A program made the translations under genes and the position numbers. A DNA stretch of 64,000 nucleotides from contig CAWIMS010000005.1 of NCBI GenBank assembly GCA_963837285.1, positions 1,364,001 through 1,428,000 on the forward strand. Reading direction: 5' to 3'. The notes beneath the pieces were generated by a model. That model was not told the origin of the DNA. It searched no databases and saw only the letters and a program-made list of their open reading frames with translations. Every line of letters begins with the position of its first letter. The first letter of the stretch is position 1. Below are positions 1-9,110 of this stretch, in pieces. Source of the stretch: Planosporangium sp963837285. GTDB lineage: Bacteria; Actinomycetota; Actinomycetes; Mycobacteriales; Micromonosporaceae.

Positions 1-280
1 GTCGACGAACGTGGCTTGAATCTCCTCCCACGCACTCGCGTACCGGCTCCGGGACTCCTCGGACAGCGGCTGAAGGTCAAGCTCGGCGTGCCGGCGTTCG
101 CGGGCGCGCAACTCCCGCTCGGCGGCGAGCCGGCCGTCCTGCTCGGCCACGACCCGGTCGTACTCCGGGCCGAACCGCTGTCGCAACGACCGGCGACGGA
201 CCGCCATCCAGGCGGCGGCGCCGAGCAACACGACCACGACAACGAGGACAACAATGACGACTATCTGGACAGTGGACATC
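1..280 (-). CDS. N-terminal part of a membrane-anchored coiled protein, 3' end outside the window
   Basis: The reverse strand is open from an ATG at 280 to the window edge (93 codons seen). A good ribosome site (GGAGG) lies about 7 bases before the ATG. The protein begins with one hydrophobic helix of about 20 residues rich in Val, Ile and Leu, followed by a basic stop-transfer stretch (RRR) and then a charged, probably helical region with the motif RFGPEYDRVV and many Glu/Arg residues. This motif is common in small actinobacterial membrane-anchored proteins of unknown function. I infer an N-terminal anchor with a cytoplasmic charged tail. It is divergent from the PH-domain pair, so the two share the 281-424 intergenic region. 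The function is not known. Confidence 0.7.
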
Positions 281-424
281 GCACGGTCCTCCTTTCACAT
301 GAGGTATTCCCTCCGGCCGCTGATTGCGAACATGCGAACGACCCCCGTGACATTTGTCGTGCCGGAAACGGGACACAACCGGATGCCGCGAATTGCCGCG
401 ACATGTCATGGTCGAGACGTGAGC

Positions 425-931
425 ATGTTGACGGACGGCCCCGCGCCGGTCACCCTCCGCCCGCCGCGCAACCGGGTGAGTCGCAAGGCCATCGGGTACT
501 GGACGGTCCGCGCCCTGATCGGCTGGCTGATCGTGGTCGCGGCCCAGGTCATCTGGCTGGTCAGCGACGGGAACAACCTGATCCCGCACGTGATCGGCCT
601 GCTGGGGACGGCCCTGGCCGCCGCGGCGCACCTGGTCGTCATGCCGCAGTGGCGCTACCGGGTGCACCTGTGGGAGGCGACGCCCGAGGCGGTGTACACC
701 CAGGCCGGCTGGCTCAACCAGGAGCGCCGGATCGCGCCGGTGTCCCGGATCCAGACCGTCGACAGCGAGCGCGGGCCGTTGGAGCAGATCTTCGGCCTGG
801 CCAACGTCACGGTCACCACGGCGTCGGCGGCCGGCCCGCTGAAGATCGACGGGCTCGACCACGCCATCGCGCAACGGCTCGTCGAGGACCTCACCGCCAA
901 CACCCAGGCAACGCCGGGTGATGCCACGTGA
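425..931 (+). CDS. PH domain-containing membrane protein (YdbS-like, bPH2)
   Basis: This 168-residue protein has two adjacent hydrophobic segments near the N-terminus (roughly residues 25-70), followed by one bacterial PH domain of the DUF304/bPH2 type. Typical strands are seen around WRYRVHLWEATPEAV and a later LANVTVTTASAAGPLKIDGL. I chose the ATG at 425, because homologues start shortly before the first membrane helix; the open frame continues upstream to 254 without family-like sequence. The stop overlaps the GTG of the next gene by four bases (GTGA), so the two are translationally coupled. Pairs of this kind (YdbS/YdbT in Bacillus) are membrane proteins of poorly defined role; in Bacillus they have been tied to bacteriocin resistance. 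Confidence 0.85.
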   Translation: MLTDGPAPVTLRPPRNRVSRKAIGYWTVRALIGWLIVVAAQVIWLVSDGNNLIPHVIGLLGTALAAAAHLVVMPQWRYRVHLWEATPEAVYTQAGWLNQERRIAPVSRIQTVDSERGPLEQIFGLANVTVTTASAAGPLKIDGLDHAIAQRLVEDLTANTQATPGDAT

Positions 932-2469
932 CCTCGACCGAGTCCCAGCTGGACCAGCCGTTCGCTGCCACCGGCGGAATAGACCCGTCCTGGCGCCGGC
1001 TCAGCCCTCGAATGCTGCTGGTACATCCGGTACAGGAGATCCCCCGCGCCCTGCCGGCGGTCTTCGGGATCTTCCTGGCCGGCAGCACGAGCGGCCATGA
1101 CTGGTGGGGTCTCGCGAGCCTCGGGGTCGTGATCGCCGCCGGCATGCTGCGCTGGTTCACCACGACGTACCGGATCACGCCGGACTTCGTGCAGGTACGC
1201 CGGGGGCTGGTGCGGCGCCGCGACCTGTCCGTCCCCCGCGACCGGGTGCGTACCGTCGACGTGACCGCTCATGCGCTGCACCGGCTCATGGGGCTGACCC
1301 GGGTCACCGTCGGCACCGGGCGTTCGGATCGCAAGGACGACGGGGTACGCCTCGACGGGCTGTCCGCCGCCGAGGCCGCCCGACTCCGTGAGGAGCTGCT
1401 GCATCGCCGTGCCCAGCCGGCAGCCCGGGCCGCGACCACTACCGACGAATCGGAGATCGTCCGGCTCGACCCGAAATGGGTGCGCTACGGGCCGTTCACC
1501 CTCTCCGGGTTCGTCACCGCCGGCGTGATCGTGGCGTTCGGGTCCCGCCTGATCAACGAGACACACATCGACCCGACCCGGTACGGGCCGCTCCGTGCCG
1601 TGCTCGACCACCTGACGCACGTCCCGCTCGGCCTGGCGATCCTCCAGGTGGCGCTGGCCGGCCTGATCTTCGTGGCGGTGGCGTCCACGTTCGGGTACGT
1701 GCTGGCGTTCTGGGGTTTCCGGCTGACCCGGCACCGCGCCGGCACGCTGCACGTCGCGCGGGGGCTGATCACGTCGCGGGCGACCACGCTCGAAGAGCGC
1801 CGGTTGCGCGGTGTGGAGTTGAGCGAGCCGCTGCTGCTGCGGCTGGCCGGCGGGGCCAGGCTGATCGCGATCGCGACCGGGCTGCGCGTCGGCCGGGGCG
1901 CCGAGCGGGGCGGTTCGCTGCTGTTCCCACCCGGCCCGCGCGCCGAGGCCGATCGGGTGGCGAGCGAGGTGCTGCACGACGGGGTACCGGTGACCACGTC
2001 CCTGGTGTCGCACGGCCCCCGCGCCGGGCGCCGCCGCTTCACCCGGGCGCTCGGCACCACGGCCGTCCTGGTCGCGCTGGCCGGCGCCGCTGACTGGCTG
2101 GTCGAGGGTCCGCCCTGGGCGTGGCAGCTCGCGCTGGTCCTGCTGCCGGTCGCCGCCCTGCTGGCCGCCGACCGGTACCGCAGCCTCGGGCACGCCCTGG
2201 TCGGCGACAACCTGGTCACCAGGCAGGGCTCGCTGGTCCGCCGTCGCAGCATGCTGGCGACCGACGGGATCGTCGGCTGGACGCTGCACCGGTCGTTCTT
2301 CCAGCGCCGGGCCGGGCTGGCCACGCTCACCGCCACGACCGCGGCCGGCCGCCAGCACTACGAGGTACTGGACACGGAGCTTGGCACCGCGATCCGGCTG
2401 GCCGACGACGCCACCCCGGGACTGCTGACACCTTTCCTCGTACCGGCAAGATCACCACAGGAGGGTTGA
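928..2469 (+). CDS. PH domain-containing membrane protein, multi-domain (YdbT-like)
   Basis: The 513-residue product is the larger partner of the preceding gene. It contains repeated bPH2 units, each following a pair of hydrophobic helices: the first PH unit is at about residues 75-150 (TYRITPDFVQVRRGLVRRRD), a second near 260-330 and a third near 425-490 (GDNLVTRQGSLVRRRSMLAT). The region between units two and three carries further membrane helices. Translation starts at a GTG embedded in the stop of the upstream gene. A GT2 glycosyltransferase follows 31 bases later on the same strand, so all three may be one transcript. The family assignment is firm; the biological role is not known. Confidence 0.85.
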   Translation: MTSTESQLDQPFAATGGIDPSWRRLSPRMLLVHPVQEIPRALPAVFGIFLAGSTSGHDWWGLASLGVVIAAGMLRWFTTTYRITPDFVQVRRGLVRRRDLSVPRDRVRTVDVTAHALHRLMGLTRVTVGTGRSDRKDDGVRLDGLSAAEAARLREELLHRRAQPAARAATTTDESEIVRLDPKWVRYGPFTLSGFVTAGVIVAFGSRLINETHIDPTRYGPLRAVLDHLTHVPLGLAILQVALAGLIFVAVASTFGYVLAFWGFRLTRHRAGTLHVARGLITSRATTLEERRLRGVELSEPLLLRLAGGARLIAIATGLRVGRGAERGGSLLFPPGPRAEADRVASEVLHDGVPVTTSLVSHGPRAGRRRFTRALGTTAVLVALAGAADWLVEGPPWAWQLALVLLPVAALLAADRYRSLGHALVGDNLVTRQGSLVRRRSMLATDGIVGWTLHRSFFQRRAGLATLTATTAAGRQHYEVLDTELGTAIRLADDATPGLLTPFLVPARSPQEG

Positions 2470-2500
2470 GCCGGACGGTTCTCGGGTATCGACGGGATTC

Positions 2501-4732
2501 ATGCTCGCGACTTTCCTGCTGGCCGGCATCGTCGCTGCCCCGTTGACCTCAGCCGCCCTGTTCGTGCCGGTGCGCTGGCACGGTCGCCGGGCCGGGCGGG
2601 TGGCCGCGCTCAGACGGATCGGGTACGCCCTGATCGGCACCGCCGTGCTGGCCGTGCTCCTCGCGGTCGCGCTGATCCTGTTCGGCGTCTCGCGTACCGA
2701 CGTACTCGCCGGTACGGCCGGGTTCGTCGTCATGAGCGTGCTGTGGCTGCCGGCGACCCGGCGGTGGAACGCGCGCGGCCACCTGTGCTGGGTGTCGAGC
2801 GTGTACCTGTTCGTCGGGTACCTGGCGTTCGTCCTGTACTGGACGTTCGCCAGCGGGCTCGGTCCGTGGAGCACCGCGGGCGGGCTGCTGCTCTGGCTGC
2901 TGGAGCTGTTCGCGGCGGTGCTGGCCTGCGCGTACCTGTGGGAGCTGTGCGACGCGCTGGGCACCGAGCACTGGCGCCGCCGCGTGACGGCGACCACGGA
3001 GACGCCGGCGCTGCCCGACGACCAGCTTCCGTTCGTCAGCCTCCAGGTGCCGGCGCACAACGAGCCGCCGGACATGGTGATCGAGACCCTGACGTCGCTG
3101 TCCCGGATCGACTATCCCCGGTACGAGATCATCGCGATCGACGACAACACCGACGACGAGGAGCTGTGGCGGCCGGTCGAGGCGTGGTGCGCCGCCAACG
3201 GCGTGAAGTTCGCCCATCTGACGGACTGGCCGGGGTACAAGTCGGGTGCGCTCAACTACGCGCTGGGCGAGCTGACCGACCCGCGCGCCGAGCTGATCGG
3301 TGTCGTGGACTCCGACTACCAGATCGAGCCGGGGTTCCTGAGCCGGTGCGCGCCGCTGTTCGCGGACCCGAACGTGGGTTTCATCCAGGCGCCGCAGGAC
3401 TACCGGGACTGGGACCAGACGCCGTACTACCGGCGGCTCTACTACTCGTACAAGTACTTCTTCGCGGTCTCCCAGCCGTCCCGCAACGAGCACGACGGGG
3501 CGATCTTCGCCGGCACGATGGGTTTGATCCGGAGGCGCGCGCTGAAGCAGGTCGGCGGCTGGGACGAGTGGTGCATCACCGAGGACGCGGAACTGTCGCT
3601 GCGGCTGCTGCGTGCCGGCTGGTCCGGGCTGCACGTGGACCAGTCGTGGGGGCACGGCGTCATGCCGCTGACCTTCGAGGCGCTCAAGAGCCAGCGGTAC
3701 CGGTGGTGCTTCGGCGGCATCCAGATCCTGCGTACCAACTGGCGCACGCTGCTGCCCGGCCGGCGTACCGACGCCAACCGGCTCACGCTGGCCCAGCGCT
3801 GGGCGTACCTCGCGGGCGGCGTCCAGTGGTACGGGGACCTGCTCGGCCTCGCGTTCTTCGTGTTCCTGCTGGCCGGGGCGATCAACATCGTGTCCGGCGG
3901 CGACCAGTTGTTCCGCAAGCTCACCGCGTTCCTGGTGGCCACCGTTCCGGTACTGGTCGTGCTCGGCCTGCTGCGCGCGGTCGCCCTGCTGCGGCGCGGT
4001 ACCGGGGCGTCGTGGCGTGGCGCGATCGGCGCGTTCTTCATCTGGCAGTCCACGTCGCTCGTGGTCGCCCGCGCTTCGGTCCAGGGGCTGTTCGCCGGTA
4101 AGGCGGCGTTCCTGCGTACCCCCAAGACCAGCGAGTCCGCCAGATGGTGGGAGGCGTTCCGGGCCAACTGGGCGGAGACGCTGCTGGCCGTCCTCGGGGT
4201 ACTCGGGATCGTCGGCGGGCTGACCCGGTGGAACACCTTCTCCGGGCCGCTGCTGGCCGGGTTGCTGCTGTTCCCGACGCTCGGTATGGCGGCGGCCCCG
4301 TTCAACAGCCTCGCCGCGCGGCACGCCGCGCTGCCGCCCGAACTGCGCGACCGCCGGCGCACCGAGTGGCTGCGCGACCGGCGGACGATCGTCGGGGGTG
4401 CGGCGGCCGGCGGCACGGTCGGGGTACTGGCGACGATGGCCGTGGTCCTCGGGCTGCTACTGGCGCCCAGCCCGCACCTCGTCCATCCGCCGCAACTGGT
4501 CAACCCGGCCCCGAACCGGCAGCCCAAGCCGACCCCGACCGCGCCGGGACCGTCGGGCAGGCCGTCGACGGCTCCGACTCCGAGTGGCGGGTCGACGTCG
4601 AGTCCCCGGCCGACCGGTACCCGCACGTCGACCCCGACGACCGCGCCGACCACTGGCGGCCCCACCCCGACCGGCACGTCCACCGGTGGCGGCGGCGCCA
4701 CCGGCGCGCCAACCGCCGGCCCAACCCGCTGA
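2501..4732 (+). CDS. Membrane-embedded family 2 glycosyltransferase, processive type
   Basis: This 743-residue protein has membrane helices near residues 1-20, 40-60, 70-85, 95-145, then a cytoplasmic GT2 catalytic domain, then four or more C-terminal helices. The catalytic signature is complete: PAHNEPPD near 184, DDN at 214-216, DSD at 270-272, TED at 360-362 and QRYRW at 398-402. The Q-x-x-R-W motif is the mark of processive synthases such as cellulose, hyaluronan or chitin synthases, and of related beta-glucan enzymes. After the last helix comes a roughly 75-residue tail made mostly of Pro, Thr, Ser and Gly, probably extracytoplasmic and possibly wall-spanning. There is no PilZ domain. 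I infer polymer synthesis and export, but the sugar cannot be read from the sequence. The ATG at 2501 is a reasonable start. Confidence 0.85.
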   Translation: MLATFLLAGIVAAPLTSAALFVPVRWHGRRAGRVAALRRIGYALIGTAVLAVLLAVALILFGVSRTDVLAGTAGFVVMSVLWLPATRRWNARGHLCWVSSVYLFVGYLAFVLYWTFASGLGPWSTAGGLLLWLLELFAAVLACAYLWELCDALGTEHWRRRVTATTETPALPDDQLPFVSLQVPAHNEPPDMVIETLTSLSRIDYPRYEIIAIDDNTDDEELWRPVEAWCAANGVKFAHLTDWPGYKSGALNYALGELTDPRAELIGVVDSDYQIEPGFLSRCAPLFADPNVGFIQAPQDYRDWDQTPYYRRLYYSYKYFFAVSQPSRNEHDGAIFAGTMGLIRRRALKQVGGWDEWCITEDAELSLRLLRAGWSGLHVDQSWGHGVMPLTFEALKSQRYRWCFGGIQILRTNWRTLLPGRRTDANRLTLAQRWAYLAGGVQWYGDLLGLAFFVFLLAGAINIVSGGDQLFRKLTAFLVATVPVLVVLGLLRAVALLRRGTGASWRGAIGAFFIWQSTSLVVARASVQGLFAGKAAFLRTPKTSESARWWEAFRANWAETLLAVLGVLGIVGGLTRWNTFSGPLLAGLLLFPTLGMAAAPFNSLAARHAALPPELRDRRRTEWLRDRRTIVGGAAAGGTVGVLATMAVVLGLLLAPSPHLVHPPQLVNPAPNRQPKPTPTAPGPSGRPSTAPTPSGGSTSSPRPTGTRTSTPTTAPTTGGPTPTGTSTGGGGATGAPTAGPTR

Positions 4733-4734
4733 CG

Positions 4735-4815
4735 CAAGATCGGCACAACTTCCGGCAAGTTGTGGCCTCAGAGCCAGGCTGAGGCCACAACTTCCGAGAA
4801 GTTGTGCCGATCTTG
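4735..4815. repeat. Interspersed palindromic element 1, convergent gene ends
   Basis: A long inverted repeat begins CAAGATCGGCACAACTTCC and ends with the complement. It lies between the convergent glycosyltransferase and asnB genes, starting two bases after the glycosyltransferase stop. Each arm contains its own smaller palindrome (ACAACTT...AAGTTGT). It could serve as a two-way terminator, but see the family described in the findings. Confidence 0.9.
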
Positions 4816-4838
4816 CTAGGCCACGACCGAGCCTCTTG

Positions 4839-6803
4839 CTAAGCCACGACGGAACCGACCACGGGCTTGGTGAGCAGGGCCGACTCGTTGCGGGTGATGC
4901 CGGGATCGAGCGACCGCTCCACGAAGATCGCGTGCCAGACGCAGAACACCAGCACGGTCCACACCTTGCGAGAATTATCCGCTTTGCCATGCTTGTGCTC
5001 GTCCAACAGCTGCACGGCGTAGTTCAGGTCGAGCAGGTGACCGGCGCCCGAGCGGGTCATGATGTCGCGCGCCCACTCGTACATCTCACCGCGCAGCCAG
5101 ACCCGGGTCGGCGTGGGGAAGCCGAGCTTCTTCCGGTTGACGATCGCGGGCGGCACCACGCCTTCCAGCGCCCGGCGCATCGCGAACTTGGTCTGAGGCG
5201 TCTTCGGCGGCAGCTTCAGGTCGACCGGCACCGTGGCCGCGACCTCGAACACCTCCTTGTCCAGGAACGGCACCCGCAGCTCCAGCGAGTGCGCCATGGA
5301 CATCCGGTCGGCCTTGACGAGAATGTCCCCGCGCAGCCAGGTGTACAGGTCGACGTACTGCATCGTGGTGACGTCGTCGAGGTGCATCGCGGCGGCCTCG
5401 GAGTACACCGGCGCGGTCACGTCGGTGTAGCGCACCGCCGGGTCGTACCGGCGCATCAGGTGCGACTTCTCGTCCTCGGTGAACATCCGGGCGTTGCCGT
5501 AGTAGCGCTCCTCGATCGGCGTCGTGCCGCGTTCGAGGAAGCTCTTGCCCTTCACGCCCTGCGGGATCACCTTGGAGACCGCGCGCAGCCCCTTCTGCAC
5601 CGGATCCGGCAACCCCGCGACACCGGCCAGGGACAACGGCTCCCGGTAGATCGTGTACCCGCCGAAGAACTCGTCCGCGCCCTCGCCGGACAGGACGACG
5701 GTGACGTTCTCGGCCGCCTTCTTCGCGACGAAGTACAGCGGCACCAGCGCCGGGTCGGCGACCGGATCGTCCAGGTGCCAGATGATCTTCGGCAGCGCGT
5801 CCATCATGTCCTGCGGCCCGATGAACGTCGGGATCGTGGTGACGCCGAGGTGCCGGGCCGAGTCCTGGGCCACATCGACCTCGGAGTACCCCTCGACGTC
5901 GTACCCGACGGTGAAGGTCAGGATGTTGGGGTTGAACTCGCGCGCGAGGGCGACCACCGCGGTCGAGTCGATGCCACTGGACAGGAACGCGCCGACCGGC
6001 ACGTCGGAGCGCATGTGCACCCGGACGCTCTCGCGCAGCGTCTCCCGGATCCGCTTGTACAGCTCCTCCGGGTTGTCGACCGGGGTGGGCCGGAACTCGG
6101 GCTGGTAGTACCGCCGGGTGGCCATCGGCCCGCCCGGCGTGTAGACGAACGACTCCCCCGACCCGATCCGGCCGACGCCCCGGTGCAGGCTGCCCGGCTC
6201 GGGCACGTACTGCAACGTCAGGTAGTGCGACAGGTTGGCCCCGTCGACGCCGGCGTCCCCGGCCGAGGCGGCGGACGCGAACGGCAACAGCGCCTTCTTC
6301 TCGCTCGCGAGGTACACCCCGTCGTCGGTGACCAGGTGGAAGAACGGCTTGATCCCGTACGGGTCGCGGGCGCCGAACGCGCGGCGGGCGGCCCGGTCCC
6401 AGATCACGAACGCGAACATGCCGCGCAGCCGGGTCACCGCCGACGGTCCCCAGAAGTGGTAGGCCGCCACGATCACCTCGGTGTCGCCGGTGGTCGCGAA
6501 CTCGGCGCCGTGCTCGTGGATCAGCTCCTCGCGCAGCTCCAGGTAGTTGTAGATCTCCCCGTTGAAGGTGATCACGTACCGGTTGGCCTGCGGCCCGCTC
6601 GGCGGGTACGCCAGCGGCTGGTGGCTGCGCTCCACGTCGATGATCGACAGTCGCTTGAAGCCGAACACCATGTCTTCGTCGACGACGTTGACCCCGGTCT
6701 CGTCCGGTCCCCGGTGATGGATGCTTTCCAGGGCCGCGGCGACCGCGTCCTGGCAGGCCGAAGCGTGCCCGCGGGCGCTGACGAAGGTGAGCAGACCGCA
6801 CAT
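4839..6803 (-). CDS. asnB: Asparagine synthase, glutamine-hydrolysing
   Basis: The 654-residue enzyme makes asparagine from aspartate, ATP and glutamine. The N-terminal glutaminase domain (class II amidotransferase) is intact: the nucleophile Cys2 follows the start Met, with RGPDETG at about 31-37 and NGEIYNY at 81-87. The synthetase domain carries the PP-loop SSGIDS at 275-280, and a GEGADEFFGGY motif follows. The length is usual for the actinobacterial AsnB group. The ATG is fixed by the need for Cys at position 2. The gene is convergent with the upstream glycosyltransferase and divergent from pepP (57 bases between starts), so a compact divergent promoter is expected there. It could supply asparagine for general metabolism; no biosynthetic cluster is near. 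Confidence 0.95.
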   Translation of the reverse strand: MCGLLTFVSARGHASACQDAVAAALESIHHRGPDETGVNVVDEDMVFGFKRLSIIDVERSHQPLAYPPSGPQANRYVITFNGEIYNYLELREELIHEHGAEFATTGDTEVIVAAYHFWGPSAVTRLRGMFAFVIWDRAARRAFGARDPYGIKPFFHLVTDDGVYLASEKKALLPFASAASAGDAGVDGANLSHYLTLQYVPEPGSLHRGVGRIGSGESFVYTPGGPMATRRYYQPEFRPTPVDNPEELYKRIRETLRESVRVHMRSDVPVGAFLSSGIDSTAVVALAREFNPNILTFTVGYDVEGYSEVDVAQDSARHLGVTTIPTFIGPQDMMDALPKIIWHLDDPVADPALVPLYFVAKKAAENVTVVLSGEGADEFFGGYTIYREPLSLAGVAGLPDPVQKGLRAVSKVIPQGVKGKSFLERGTTPIEERYYGNARMFTEDEKSHLMRRYDPAVRYTDVTAPVYSEAAAMHLDDVTTMQYVDLYTWLRGDILVKADRMSMAHSLELRVPFLDKEVFEVAATVPVDLKLPPKTPQTKFAMRRALEGVVPPAIVNRKKLGFPTPTRVWLRGEMYEWARDIMTRSGAGHLLDLNYAVQLLDEHKHGKADNSRKVWTVLVFCVWHAIFVERSLDPGITRNESALLTKPVVGSVVA

Positions 6804-6859
6804 GGCCGCTATCTTGTCACGAGGCCGCCAGACCGCATCCCGGCCGGTACGGTCGAGCT

Positions 6860-8359
6860 ATGGCGGAAGACAACAAAGACGACGACAACGACGTCAACAA
6901 CGACGTCAACAACGACGTCAACAACGGCGACGACAGGGACGGCACCCAGTCCCACGACCCCGACTTTCCCGAACGGTTCGTCGAGTTCATGCGTACCGGC
7001 TGGCGCGACACCACGCTCGACGTCAACCTCCGGCCGCAGGCACCCAACCACGGCAAACGCCGGGCGGCGGTGGCCGAGGCGTTCCCCGGTGAGACGTTGG
7101 TCATCCCGACCGGCCGGGAACGGGCGCGCGCGGGCGACACCGAGTACGTGTTCCGTCCCGGCAGCGACCACTCGTGGCTGACCGGCGAGGGCGACCCGGA
7201 CGCCGTGCTCGTCATCGGCCCGGGTGGCGACGCGACCCTGTACGTGCGGCCCCGCTCCCCCCGCGACACCGACGAGTTCTTCCGCGACCGGATGCACGGC
7301 GAGCTGTGGATCGGCCGCCGGCACACGCTCGCCGAGAAGTCCGCCGAGCTGGGCATCGAGACCGCCGACCTGGCTGGCCTGCCGGCCGTGCTGGACGGCC
7401 TCGCGCCCGGGCGGACCCGGGTGCTGCGCGGCTACGACCCGCTGGTCGACTCGCGGGTGCGGGTGACCGACGACGGCACCCGCGACGCCGAGCTGGCCCG
7501 CGCGCTGTCCGAGCTGCGGCTGGTCAAGGACGAGTGGGAGATCGCGCAGCTCCAGGACGCGATCGACGCCACGGTTCGCGGGTTCGAGGACGTGGCGCGG
7601 ATCCTGCCGGCCGACCGCCCGGTCAGCGAGCGCCTGCTCGAAGGCGTGTTCGGGCTGCGCGCCCGGCACGACGGCAACGGCACCGGGTACAACTCGATCG
7701 TCGGCAGCGCCCGGCACGGCGCGATCCTGCACTGGACCCGCAACGACGGCCACACGGCGCCGGGCGAGCTGCTGCTGATGGACATGGGCGTGGAGAACCC
7801 GCACCTGTACACCGCCGACGTCACCCGGACCCTGCCGGTGAGCGGCACGTTCAGCCCGCTGCAACGCCAGGTCTACGACATCGTGTACCGGTCGCAGCAG
7901 GCCGGCGTCGACGCGGTCCGGCCCGGGGTGAAGTTCGACGACGTCCACCAGACGTGCATGCGCGCGCTCGCCGAGGGCCTCGCCGAACTGGGCATCCTGC
8001 CGGTGAGCGTGGACGAGGCGATGGACAAGACCAACATCCTGTACCGCCGGTGGACGCTGCACGGCTTCGGCCACATGCTCGGCCTGGACGTGCACGACTG
8101 TGCTCGGGCCCGCAAGGAGCGCTACCGCGAGGGCACCCTCGACGAGGGGTACGTGCTGACCGTCGAGCCCGGCCTGTACTTCCAGCCCGAAGACGAGCTG
8201 GTCCCGGCCGAGCTGCACGGGATCGGCATCCGGATCGAGGACGACGTGCTGGTCACCGCGTCCGGCGCGCGCAACCTGTCGGCCGGCCTGCCGAGGACGT
8301 CCGCGGAGGTCGAGACCTGGCTGGCCGCCCAGCGCGAGTCCGGCCCCCGCCTCCCCTAG
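6860..8359 (+). CDS. pepP: Xaa-Pro aminopeptidase (aminopeptidase P family, M24)
   Basis: This 499-residue, dinuclear-metal enzyme removes an N-terminal residue that precedes proline. It has an N-terminal AMP_N domain followed by the pita-bread M24 domain. Metal ligands are seen in LLLMDMGVE and YTADVTRTLPVSG (two Asp), HGFGHMLGLDVHD (His), LTVEPGLYF (Glu) and GIGIRIEDD (Glu). The first 25 residues are an unusual Asp/Asn stretch generated by a 12-bp repeat (three copies at 6890-6925), probably a disordered tail. Homologues align only from about residue 35 (PDFPERFVEFMRTGW). The ATG at 6860 is the only upstream start that fits. The stop codon lies inside palindromic element 2. Confidence 0.92.
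   Translation: MAEDNKDDDNDVNNDVNNDVNNGDDRDGTQSHDPDFPERFVEFMRTGWRDTTLDVNLRPQAPNHGKRRAAVAEAFPGETLVIPTGRERARAGDTEYVFRPGSDHSWLTGEGDPDAVLVIGPGGDATLYVRPRSPRDTDEFFRDRMHGELWIGRRHTLAEKSAELGIETADLAGLPAVLDGLAPGRTRVLRGYDPLVDSRVRVTDDGTRDAELARALSELRLVKDEWEIAQLQDAIDATVRGFEDVARILPADRPVSERLLEGVFGLRARHDGNGTGYNSIVGSARHGAILHWTRNDGHTAPGELLLMDMGVENPHLYTADVTRTLPVSGTFSPLQRQVYDIVYRSQQAGVDAVRPGVKFDDVHQTCMRALAEGLAELGILPVSVDEAMDKTNILYRRWTLHGFGHMLGLDVHDCARARKERYREGTLDEGYVLTVEPGLYFQPEDELVPAELHGIGIRIEDDVLVTASGARNLSAGLPRTSAEVETWLAAQRESGPRLP
6890..6925 (+). repeat. Three copies of a 12-bp in-frame tandem repeat
   Basis: The unit GACGTCAACAAC is repeated three times without change, encoding DVNN-DVNN-DVNN in the N-terminal tail of the aminopeptidase P protein. 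Being a multiple of three, copy-number change would not break the frame. Confidence 0.95.
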
Positions 8360-8434
8360 ATCGGCACAACTTCCCGGAAACAGTGGCCAAACCCGGGGCT
8401 GAGGCCACTGTTTCCGGGAAGTTGTGTCGATCGT
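8358..8434. repeat. Interspersed palindromic element 2
   Basis: The arms are AGATCGGCACAACTTCCCGG followed by AAACAGTGGCC, with matching GGCCACTGTTTCCGGGAAGT on the other side. The element overlaps the last two bases of the pepP stop codon. Here the half-arm palindrome is broken (GGAAACAG) while the full-length stem is kept. It lies between two genes on the same strand. Confidence 0.9.
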
Positions 8435-8531
8435 GGGGCGGCGTCGGATGGGCGACAATCAAGTGCCGGTGCCGCCACGCGGAGGGACCATCGGCGCGAA
8501 GATCGCTCCGCCTCCCCCGAAAGGTCCCGCC

Positions 8532-9110
8532 ATGGGCTCTGGTCTGGTGCTGCTTGTCGTCCTCGGCGTCCTCATCCTGCTGATCGTCGTGGTCATCGGG
8601 TGGGCGATCGCCACCTACAACCGGCTGGTCCGCCTGCGTACCCAGGTGCAGGCCGCCTGGGCGCAGATCGACGTCCAGCTCAAGCGCCGGCACTCGCTGA
8701 TTCCCAACCTGGTCGAGACGGTCAAGGGGTACGCGGCCCACGAGCGGGGCACCCTCGACGCGGTCGTCCAGGCCCGCAACGGCGCGATCGCCACCCAGGG
8801 CCAGGGCCCCGGCCAGCAGGCACCCGCCGAGAACGTGCTGACCCAGGCGCTCGGCCGGCTGTTCGCGCTCGCCGAGGCGTACCCGGACCTCAAGGCCAAC
8901 CAGAACTTCCTCGGCCTCCAGACCGAGCTGGCCAACACCGAGGACAAGATCGCGTACTCCCGGCAGTTCTACAACAGCGCGGTGCAGACGCTCAACGGGG
9001 CGGTGCAGTCCATCCCCACCAACATCATCGCCGGCATGGGCGGGTTCAAGCCGGAGCCGTACTTCGAGGCGGTCGGTGACGAGCGCCAGGACGTCAGCGT
9101 CCGGTTCTGA
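8532..9110 (+). CDS. LemA family protein
   Basis: This 192-residue protein has an N-terminal membrane helix (residues about 4-25, built of Leu, Val and Ile) followed by the alpha-helical LemA domain, with typical YNRLVRLRTQVQAAWAQIDV and RRHSLIPNLVETVKGYAAHE segments and the conserved end TNIIAGMGGFKPEPYFE. I chose the ATG at 8532, which sits directly before the hydrophobic helix; the frame is open upstream to 8424 but that stretch is unlike the family. The stop overlaps the ATG of the DUF2207-like gene (TGATG). LemA and DUF2207 proteins are often encoded together and probably act in one membrane complex. The biochemical role is unknown. Confidence 0.93.
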   Translation: MGSGLVLLVVLGVLILLIVVVIGWAIATYNRLVRLRTQVQAAWAQIDVQLKRRHSLIPNLVETVKGYAAHERGTLDAVVQARNGAIATQGQGPGQQAPAENVLTQALGRLFALAEAYPDLKANQNFLGLQTELANTEDKIAYSRQFYNSAVQTLNGAVQSIPTNIIAGMGGFKPEPYFEAVGDERQDVSVRF

